29,406 nt of DNA from Acetobacter sp. CAG:977 (GTDB lineage: Bacteria > Pseudomonadota > Alphaproteobacteria > CAAGCB01 > CAG-977): the NCBI GenBank assembly GCA_000434295.1, contig HF994926.1, positions 1 through 29,406 of the forward strand. Reading direction: 5' to 3'. The notes beneath the pieces are model-generated. The model saw only the letters and a program-made list of their open reading frames with translations, was not told the origin of the DNA and made no database searches. Position 1 is the first letter of the stretch. Every line of letters starts with the position of its first letter. This document shows, piece by piece, positions 8,407 to 14,561 of this stretch. A program made the position numbers and the translations under genes.

Positions 8407-9617
8407 TCAAAGCAATATTGCATGAAGCCTGCTTATCCATGACGGGGAACAAGCTCCGTTCGTTTTTGACGACGTTGGGGATTATTATCGGCGTTTGCGC
8501 GGTCGTGATGATGGTGGCGGCGGGGCAAACGGTGCAAAACATTATTCAGGAACGCTTTGTCGCGATGGGCAGTAATTTGCTGATTATTCGCTCTCAGCGT
8601 CTCAGAACGGCGGTCAGAAAATCCGAACCGATGACGTCGATTACGTTGGACGATGCTTTGGCACTGCGCCGTTTAAACGGGATAGACGTTGTTGCTCCCG
8701 TGTTAAGCGCGTCGGCTCAGGCTGTGAACGGGTCAAGAAACTGGCAGGTCAGCATATTGGGGACGACGCCGGATTATATGAAAACGGCGAACTGGGAATT
8801 GGAACGCGGCCGTATGCTTAACGAACAGGACATTCGTCGCGGCACCAGCAATGTGGTGATCGGACACGAAGTGATGACCGAACTTTTCCCTTATGAAGAT
8901 GCTTTGGGGCAAACGTTTCGCATTAAGAAACAGCCGTTTAAAGTCGTGGGTATTTTAAAAGAAAAAGGCTCAAGCACGGGCGGTGCAAACCAAGACGCTT
9001 CGGTAATGATGCCGTTAAAGACGGTACAGCAACGCTTTAACCGATTTGCAAAGCTGAATGCCATTAACCATATGGCGGTTAAGTTTGTGGAAACGGAAGA
9101 TTTAAACATCGTTGAACAGCGCATTACGCGCTTTTTACGCGCCCGTCATAAGTTGGGCGATGACGAACCCGACGATTTCAGGATACACAACATTGCGGAA
9201 TTTGTTGAAAACATCAAGCTGATCGGGACTGTTTTGGCGATTTTGCTGGCGGCGATCGCGTCGATTTCTTTGGTTGTCGGTTCAATCGGCATTGTCAATA
9301 TGATGTTGGTTTCGGTAACGGAACGCACGCGCGAAATCGGCATCAGAAAAGCTTTGGGAGCGCCGAACAACTGGATCATGCTTCAGTTTTTGTTTGAAGC
9401 GATTTTGATTTCAATGGTCGGCAGTATTATCGGGTTGGTTTTGGGGGTCGGATTGTCTCAGTTGGGCGGCTATATTTATGATACAAAAGTGCCGTTCAGT
9501 TTGTGGCCGGTTATTTTGTCCTTTACGGTGGCGATTGTCGTCGGCGTCGTATCAGGGGTTTTCCCGGCATATAAAGCAATGAAACTCGACCCGATTGAGG
9601 CGTTAAGATATCAATAA
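8403..9617 (+). CDS. MacB-type permease (FtsX/MacB_PCD domains)
   Basis: 404-residue permease: first helix about residues 20-43 (SFLTTLGIIIGVCAVVMMVAAG), a large periplasmic MacB core domain (about 45-275), then three C-terminal helices of the FtsX fold with the coupling segment MLVSVTERTREIGIRKALGA. This is the transmembrane half of a mechanotransmission-type ABC exporter and pairs with the ATPase encoded immediately before it. The final residues AYKAMKLDPIEALRYQ match the usual MacB/FtsX C-terminal ending, showing the gene is complete. Confidence 0.92.
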   Translation: MIKAILHEACLSMTGNKLRSFLTTLGIIIGVCAVVMMVAAGQTVQNIIQERFVAMGSNLLIIRSQRLRTAVRKSEPMTSITLDDALALRRLNGIDVVAPVLSASAQAVNGSRNWQVSILGTTPDYMKTANWELERGRMLNEQDIRRGTSNVVIGHEVMTELFPYEDALGQTFRIKKQPFKVVGILKEKGSSTGGANQDASVMMPLKTVQQRFNRFAKLNAINHMAVKFVETEDLNIVEQRITRFLRARHKLGDDEPDDFRIHNIAEFVENIKLIGTVLAILLAAIASISLVVGSIGIVNMMLVSVTERTREIGIRKALGAPNNWIMLQFLFEAILISMVGSIIGLVLGVGLSQLGGYIYDTKVPFSLWPVILSFTVAIVVGVVSGVFPAYKAMKLDPIEALRYQ

Positions 9618-9679
9618 AAACAAAACGCACGAATGTAAAAAGCCCTCGAGATTTTTGTTTTTTAGCGGTAAATGTGCCG

Positions 9680-9713
9680 ACCGTTTCCGAAACAGGAAAA
9701 TACGGTATTTTTT
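9680..9713 (+). terminator. Probable terminator of the TolC-MacAB operon
   Basis: The segments ACCGT and TTCC pair with GGAA and ACGGT across a small bulge and a six-base loop, followed by ATTTTTT. It lies about 60 bases after the permease stop. The bulge lowers confidence. Confidence 0.5.
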
Positions 9714-9746
9714 GTTTCTTTTCGGGGAATTTTATTTGAAAGAGCG

Positions 9747-10586
9747 TTAATTTTCTGCGACGGGAGTCTTTGTTTCGCGGGACGCGCACAGGTTCGGATT
9801 TTCAAGCCATTCTTTGGGAATAAAGCTTTTGTCGTCCGTTTCCGTTTTTTGAGAGCTTTTAATTCTTTGCACCAGTTCTTTCATTTGGTCAAAGCTGAGA
9901 CGGCAACGGGTTTCTTTCGTGACTGCGGGCGTTTCTTTTTGAATGCCGTTAACGGTTGCTTTTACGGGCGGAAAAGAGGCTTTTTGCAGAAAATCGCAAA
10001 ATCCTTCTTTTTGGGAACTGGGGGCGAATTTGATTCGCATTTCCATTCCGAAGATGCCGAATTCTTTTTCCATGGGCGAGCACGTTTCCAAAGCGGCAAG
10101 AATTTCGCTTTCAATATCTTTTTCTTTAACTTCGGTTGTGCAAATTTTCGGATCGGCGAACAGGGTTTGCCAAAAAATTTGTTTGGGCGTTCCCGAAACC
10201 GTAGACGTTCCGACGGAAACCTTTTGCCCGTTGACTTCGGCATATAAGGGTGTTTTTGTTTCCACCGTGACATTTTGGTCTTTGGCGGCGGCTTTTTTGA
10301 ATTTTTCGTACGTTTCGCCGTCCATGGCGCACGTTGTCCGCGTTTCGGAAAAGTCTGTAATGTTAAGTGTTGAGAAAACGCATTTTCCGTCTTTTTTTCC
10401 GATGATTTCGTAGACGGTATTGACGTCTATTCCGAAGATTTTTCCGGAGGTTTCTTTCCGAAAAGCGGAGCAGTTTTCCAATTTGTTTTCGAAAGCTTCC
10501 GGCGGTACGAAAGCAAAAGCGTCGCCGGAAACGGATACGAAAGCCATAGGTATTCCGCACAGAACGGGAAGAAAACGATTTTTCAT
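9747..10586 (-). CDS. Secreted hypothetical protein with two four-cysteine halves
   Basis: 279 residues from the ATG at 10586, where AAGG lies 7 bases upstream; longer in-frame extension runs into the preceding gene and lacks a ribosome site. The N-terminus is a signal peptide ending around GDAFAF, so the mature protein should be periplasmic or secreted. The mature part seems internally duplicated: Cys at 39, 69, 86, 149 in the first half and 169, 197, 228, 267 in the second. Each half opens with E(N/T)CS, has IFG soon after, and ends with a P(K/N)xC segment. Eight cysteines suggest four disulfides. No family was recognised. It follows the PEBP gene by 4 bases, so they are probably co-transcribed. 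Confidence 0.75.
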   Translation of the reverse strand: MKNRFLPVLCGIPMAFVSVSGDAFAFVPPEAFENKLENCSAFRKETSGKIFGIDVNTVYEIIGKKDGKCVFSTLNITDFSETRTTCAMDGETYEKFKKAAAKDQNVTVETKTPLYAEVNGQKVSVGTSTVSGTPKQIFWQTLFADPKICTTEVKEKDIESEILAALETCSPMEKEFGIFGMEMRIKFAPSSQKEGFCDFLQKASFPPVKATVNGIQKETPAVTKETRCRLSFDQMKELVQRIKSSQKTETDDKSFIPKEWLENPNLCASRETKTPVAEN

Positions 10587-10590
10587 GTTG

Positions 10591-11136
10591 TTACCTTGCC
10601 GAGAACAGTCCGGTAATTGTTGCGCTTGCAAGAGCCTTTTCTTTGATTGTTTTTTCGGCGATGACGGGATTTGTATTATTGTCCATATCAAGGCGTTCTA
10701 CGCTTAAAGCATAGACGGTAAAGTTATAGCGATGCGTTCCCGAAGGGGGGCAGGGACCTCCGTAAGGTAAAATTCCGAAGCTGTTTTTAATTTCTTTCAT
10801 GCCGTTAGCGGGTTTAACGCCTTCGGGCAAGTTGTTTTGACTTGCCGGGATATTGATCAGAAACCAATGGTACCATCCGTTTTGGACGGGAGCATCCGGA
10901 TCGTGAGAAACGACGGCGAAGCTTTTGGTTCCTTCGGGGGCGTTGATCCAATGCAGTTCGGGCGAGACGTTTTCGCCCAATCCGGTGCATCTGCCGGAGT
11001 TATAGGCATATTTCAGGGGCATGGCTTCATTGTTTTTAAAGGAAGCGCTTTCAACGAAAAAGGAAGATTCTTGAGCCACGGCGACACCTCCGGCGAACAG
11101 AAAACAGCAACATAAAGCAAAGAGTTTTTTAAGCAT
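10591..11136 (-). CDS. YbhB/YbcL-type PEBP family protein, secreted
   Basis: 181-residue phosphatidylethanolamine-binding (Raf-kinase-inhibitor-like) protein with signal peptide (MLKKLFALCCCFLFAGGVAVA). The ligand-pocket motifs are present: SHDPDAP, GWYHWFLINIPA and PCPPSGTHRYNFTVYAL. In bacteria the family is of uncertain function; the pocket binds anionic groups. A GGAGGGG ribosome site precedes the ATG by 7 bases. It heads a two-gene operon with the cysteine-repeat protein. An AT-rich TATAAA lies upstream but no convincing -35. Confidence 0.9.
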   Translation of the reverse strand: MLKKLFALCCCFLFAGGVAVAQESSFFVESASFKNNEAMPLKYAYNSGRCTGLGENVSPELHWINAPEGTKSFAVVSHDPDAPVQNGWYHWFLINIPASQNNLPEGVKPANGMKEIKNSFGILPYGGPCPPSGTHRYNFTVYALSVERLDMDNNTNPVIAEKTIKEKALASATITGLFSAR

Positions 11137-11216
11137 GGACTTTCCCCTCCGATTATTTGGTTATTTTATACGGAACAGGGAAAATAAAAAACGAAAAAAG
11201 ATTTTTTCACAAGCTC

Positions 11217-11291
11217 TGGCGACCCTAACGGGATTTGAACCCGTGTTACCGCCTTGAGAGGGCGATGTCCTAACCGTTAGACGATAGGGTC
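11217..11291 (-). tRNA. tRNA-Glu (CTC)
   Basis: Complete cloverleaf on the minus strand: acceptor GACCCTA pairs with TAGGGTC, the D arm contains TCTAACGGTTAGGAC, the anticodon loop is CTCTCAA (anticodon CTC), the T arm is ACGGGTTCAAATCCCGT, discriminator G, and the CCA tail is encoded. All stems pair. Confidence 0.96.
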
Positions 11292-11310
11292 AATAGCGTC
11301 CGTTCATCTT

Positions 11311-11339
11311 TGTATAAAACGATCGCAAAAAATGGTCAA
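11311..11339 (-). promoter_or_regulatory. Promoter of tRNA-Glu
   Basis: TTGACC (-35), 17-base spacer, TATACA (-10) on the minus strand, ending 19 bases before the tRNA 5' end. This is a near-consensus sigma70-type promoter at the expected distance. Confidence 0.75.
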
Positions 11340-11366
11340 TCCTTTTCCTGAAATATCCCGTTTTCC

Positions 11367-11397
11367 TTGACATTGTACCCTATTTCTCGCTTATAAT
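11367..11397 (+). promoter_or_regulatory. Promoter of the DUF1189 pair
   Basis: Perfect TTGACA and perfect TATAAT with a 19-base spacer (slightly long), about 35 bases before the first DUF1189 start. It is divergent from the tRNA-Glu promoter. Confidence 0.7.
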
Positions 11398-11432
11398 ACG
11401 CCGTTAAGGCGCAAAAAAGAGGAGGCATCTTC

Positions 11433-12227
11433 ATGGAATCGCTGAAACTGTTGTTTAAATCCTTTTATGATATTTCCCTGTTCCAAGAGTTTGTAATAAA
11501 AGGAAAAAAGTTGGGAATCGGCGCTTTTGTCTGGGTGGCTTTTATCGCTACCGTTTGTTTAAGCGTTTCCTTTTACGGCAAGGTTTCTGAAATTTCCTTT
11601 GATTTGTTCCGCCCGCTTGTCGCCGATTTGCCCGTATTGACAGTTACAGACGGTCAGGCCGTTGGTAACGTGATCGTTTCTAAAGACATCATGGGCAAAA
11701 ATGATGATTTCTTCTTCGTCATTAATACATCGTCCGAACAGGCCGATTTCAAAGACTTGCCATCAAAAGGCATCTATGTTGCCAAAGGCGGATTTTTCGT
11801 TAAAAACGGGACGCAAATCCGCTCATTCGATTTTAAAGAAGTCTTGCCCAAAGGGACGACGGTCATAGATCAGACGTTTTTCGAAAATACGTTTAACCTC
11901 GTCAAATCCTTTATTCTCAATATCTTTTTACCGATCTTCTTTATTTTCTTTTTCGTAGGATCTTTCTGGGGAGCGCTAAACCTTCTTCTTTTATTTCTGT
12001 TCTTCTCTTATGCGTTTTCACGCATCATGCACAGGACTCCGACTTTGGAACAAAGAGTGCGCATCGTCGTGCTTTCAATGTTGCCCGCCATGGTTCTGCG
12101 AATCCTTGCCGGTTGTTTCGGGCTGTTCTTTCCGTTCGCACTGTACGCCTTGATTTGCCTTGTTTATATGTTCACTTACTTTAAGCGAGCGGATAAAGAA
12201 CCTCTCTCGTCGGATGCGGCTGAATAA
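11433..12227 (+). CDS. DUF1189-like membrane protein, copy 1
   Basis: 264-residue integral membrane protein: one helix near 28-50, an extracytoplasmic beta-rich domain (about 55-150) and a cluster of helices from about 158 to 245, ending in a charged cytoplasmic tail. The arrangement and the motif KGIYVAKGGFFVK (shared with the next gene as KGIYISKDRLFLI) fit the DUF1189 family, whose function is unknown. GAGGAGG lies ahead of the ATG. Its TAA overlaps the next ATG by one base (TAATG), indicating coupled translation with the paralog. The family name is recalled from its general layout and is less certain than the membrane topology. Confidence 0.7.
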   Translation: MESLKLLFKSFYDISLFQEFVIKGKKLGIGAFVWVAFIATVCLSVSFYGKVSEISFDLFRPLVADLPVLTVTDGQAVGNVIVSKDIMGKNDDFFFVINTSSEQADFKDLPSKGIYVAKGGFFVKNGTQIRSFDFKEVLPKGTTVIDQTFFENTFNLVKSFILNIFLPIFFIFFFVGSFWGALNLLLLFLFFSYAFSRIMHRTPTLEQRVRIVVLSMLPAMVLRILAGCFGLFFPFALYALICLVYMFTYFKRADKEPLSSDAAE

Positions 12228-13018
12228 TGAACTCTTTTGCTCTTTTGTATCGGGTGTTTTTTGACCGCTCTTTGGCGGAAAAAATACTCGTTCAAACAAA
12301 GGGAAGCTGCTTTTCTGTTTTGGCAAAGCTGGCGTTTATCGCATCGTTTTTTTGGGCTCTCGGTGCTTACTTTACCGTCAGCCCCCTGACGGTCGACATT
12401 TTGGATCCGATTTTAAGCCAAAATCAGGAAATACGGGTCAATAACGGAATCGTTACAAAACCTGAAAACTACGAGTATTCCTATATCTCGCCGGATAAAG
12501 ACTTTTTTTTCATTTTTAATACGGCACAATCAGAACTTTCTCTCAACGACCTGCCTCCCAAAGGAATATATATTTCCAAAGACAGACTCTTTCTGATCGG
12601 CGGGCATTTCGCCGGAAGCGTTCCGTTGTCAAAGTTCTTGGACAGGTACGGAGATTTTTCCGTAACAAATACTCCAGAAGCCCATAAGATATTGGAAGGC
12701 TTTATTTCTTATCTGCATCGGACTTTCCCGGTTTTGGTGTTTGTTATTTTGGGAACGATGTTCTCGGCGGCGTTTTGTCTGTGTGCGTTCTTTTTTTCCG
12801 TCATGTCTTTCTTTATGACGCCGTTTTTCCGTTTGGATATGCCGTTCGATATGCGATTAAGACTGGGGACGATTTCATTTTTGCCCTTTGCCGTATTAAA
12901 TTCTGTCGCCATGTTGGCGGGGATCGGGCTGACATTTATGATCGCAACGATCGTTACGGGAGTATATATGTTTTGCTTTTTAACGGAATACGCCCGTTTA
13001 TCCCCCGTGACGGATTAG
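12227..13018 (+). CDS. DUF1189-like membrane protein, copy 2
   Basis: 263-residue paralog of the preceding gene with the same plan: N-terminal helix (about 33-50), external domain, C-terminal helices. Conserved pairs between the copies include LFYDISLF/LLYRVFFD at the start, the DFFFxxNT motif, DLPxKGIYxxK and the final transmembrane block. Tandem duplication is therefore evident. Start is fixed by the TAATG overlap. Its stop TAG interleaves with the TAA of the convergent SUKH gene over four bases, with no terminator between them. Function unknown. Confidence 0.7.
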   Translation: MNSFALLYRVFFDRSLAEKILVQTKGSCFSVLAKLAFIASFFWALGAYFTVSPLTVDILDPILSQNQEIRVNNGIVTKPENYEYSYISPDKDFFFIFNTAQSELSLNDLPPKGIYISKDRLFLIGGHFAGSVPLSKFLDRYGDFSVTNTPEAHKILEGFISYLHRTFPVLVFVILGTMFSAAFCLCAFFFSVMSFFMTPFFRLDMPFDMRLRLGTISFLPFAVLNSVAMLAGIGLTFMIATIVTGVYMFCFLTEYARLSPVTD

Positions 13019-13458
13019 AATAATTCGTCAACGAACAAATAAACGGCTTCGGAAAATGTTTGAAAACTGCAGCTGACCTGAAAATCCAAGCGTTCCAAGA
13101 TATGGTATTTCTGATCCATCGTATCGTAGACGAAGATTTCTTCCGAAGCTCTACCCAGCAACAATTTTCCTCTCATTTGCGGGACATTGGCATATTCGAG
13201 GTTTGCTTCGATCAATCCGGGCAGGGTATATCCCATGGTTTCCCGATCATTTGCCCGTGAACCGTAAAGTTCGATGCCGTTCCATACCAAGCCGTCGGTT
13301 TGTTTCAGCAATTCGATATAATCTTTCGGAATCATGGGGAAATGGTGGCTGGAAAGCATAGAAGCGACAAAGCGCAAAGACCTGTCGTCAACGGGCGGGA
13401 AAAAGACCGCGTCGTCTTTTTTCAAGGTTTCCAGAATCCGTTTCAGCATTTCAGGCAT
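13015..13458 (-). CDS. SMI1/KNR4 (SUKH superfamily, YrhA-like) protein, candidate immunity protein
   Basis: 147-residue soluble protein with no signal peptide. The segment IPKDYIELLKQTDGLVWNGIELYGS (about 43-67) is the SUKH hallmark (a helix, then GL.WNG.ELYG), followed later by LLLGRASEEIFVYD and a C-terminal helix FQTFSEAVYLFVDEL, as in YrhA-type SMI1/KNR4 proteins. SUKH proteins are established immunity proteins of bacterial polymorphic nuclease toxins, though some have other roles. It lies 3 bases after the HNH-like gene (TGA TAA ATG junction), on the same transcript as the coupling protein, so pairing with the HNH-like protein is a reasonable inference. The ribosome site is weak, suggesting translational coupling. 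Confidence 0.78.
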   Translation of the reverse strand: MPEMLKRILETLKKDDAVFFPPVDDRSLRFVASMLSSHHFPMIPKDYIELLKQTDGLVWNGIELYGSRANDRETMGYTLPGLIEANLEYANVPQMRGKLLLGRASEEIFVYDTMDQKYHILERLDFQVSCSFQTFSEAVYLFVDELF

Positions 13459-13461
13459 TTA

Positions 13462-14523
13462 TCAGCGTCCCAAAGAATTTTTTTGTGCGATGATTTCAAA
13501 AGTGCTTTCCAGAAAGCCGGCATAGACGCTTCTGTCATGTTTGTCTTTTCCGCCCGAGGACACTTCAATAACGCCGGGGAAGTAGACTTTGCCTTTAGGA
13601 GCAGGGATGAACAAGCGTCTGGGTTTCATTCCTTGCGGCTGGTTGAGGATTTGCATATCCAAAAATTTATGGATATTGACGTGGTAGGGATGAGTTTGGA
13701 TCAAGACAAGGTTTGAAAAATCGTTTGTGCCGCCGTAATCGAACGGTATTCTGATGTGAACGTTAAAGTTTTCGGGTGCTTTGCCTTTTTTGATTTTGGC
13801 GATGTCTTCTTCAAGCAACCCGGCGGCCATTAATTCGTTGACGTGGTGGTATCCGACATATTTTAAGAAATCGCGTCTGGCTCGTTTAAACGCTTTACGC
13901 AATTCCAGCCTCCAGCGCGGGTCGAGCATAACGTAATTTGCTTCGATCAAGTCCATATTTGGCAATTCCATTTGGGACATTTGCCATTCCCACATGGATC
14001 TGTCGCCGTTTTCTTCGGCGGGCATGGCGGCGCCGTTTTGTTGATAGGCTGCCATTGTCGGCATGCTTTGAGGTTGCTGAGGCATTTGCTGAGCCGGAGC
14101 ATACGGCATGGGTTGAGGCAGCATCGGCGCGGGATAGGGTTGATACGGCTGAGGCATATAAGCCGGTTGAGGCGGCGGAATATTTCCCCATGACGTCATT
14201 GTATTCGGCTGGGGATAGGGCTGCGGTTGAGGATAAGGATAGGGCTGAGGCTGTTGTTGCATCGGCGGCTGAGTCGGATACGGCGAGCGCGGCGGCGGAA
14301 CAGGCATATTCGGGTAAGCGGGCTGAGAAATATCCAGCGGATCCGGATACGCCGAAGCAGGAGCAGTCGGCGGCAGGGTTCTGAAAGATCTGGGGTCTCT
14401 GTAAATCGGGACGACACGGACGTCGCGGCGCACCGGGGTAACACCCTGGCTTTGCGCTTCAACGGCGGCCTCCTCTCTTGAACGTTTCGGAGGCGGAACC
14501 TTAGATCCCGACCAATCCCACAT
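13462..14523 (-). CDS. Pro/Gln-rich protein with HNH-nuclease-like C-terminal domain; candidate T4SS effector
   Basis: 353 residues. Residues 50-160 are a low-complexity Pro/Gln/Tyr/Met stretch, bracketed by related motifs MWDW (1-4) and MWEW (177-180). The C-terminal part (about 195-353) carries an HNH-like element: a helix, AAGLLEEDIAKIKKGKAP, then FNVHIRIPFDYGGTNDFSNL with His256 and Asn271, then PYHVNIH with His281 and His285. In nucleases of this type the first strand usually reads VHHKLP; here the second His is Ile257, so activity is doubtful. There is no signal peptide. CAGGAG precedes the ATG by 8 bases. It sits 38 bases after the coupling ATPase and 3 bases before the SUKH gene. It may be a secreted nuclease, or an adaptor or structural part of the secretion machine. 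Confidence 0.65.
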   Translation of the reverse strand: MWDWSGSKVPPPKRSREEAAVEAQSQGVTPVRRDVRVVPIYRDPRSFRTLPPTAPASAYPDPLDISQPAYPNMPVPPPRSPYPTQPPMQQQPQPYPYPQPQPYPQPNTMTSWGNIPPPQPAYMPQPYQPYPAPMLPQPMPYAPAQQMPQQPQSMPTMAAYQQNGAAMPAEENGDRSMWEWQMSQMELPNMDLIEANYVMLDPRWRLELRKAFKRARRDFLKYVGYHHVNELMAAGLLEEDIAKIKKGKAPENFNVHIRIPFDYGGTNDFSNLVLIQTHPYHVNIHKFLDMQILNQPQGMKPRRLFIPAPKGKVYFPGVIEVSSGGKDKHDRSVYAGFLESTFEIIAQKNSLGR

Positions 14524-14561
14524 TTACAATACTCCTGTCAATGTTAGAGCCTTAGTCTCTG

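Noticed and set aside
9672..10247. Long plus-strand frame opposite the cysteine-repeat gene
   Set aside because: Antisense shadow; no ribosome site, Phe/Arg-rich composition typical of reverse frames, while the minus frame has a signal peptide and regular Cys pattern.
11217..11291. tRNA-Glu as integration site of a mobile T4SS island
   Set aside because: No integrase gene and no second copy of the tRNA 3' end were seen in the window, so no island boundary can be supported.
14050..14370. Repetitive DNA as a non-coding repeat or CRISPR
   Set aside because: It encodes the Pro/Gln-rich segment of the HNH-like protein in an uninterrupted frame with a good ribosome site.
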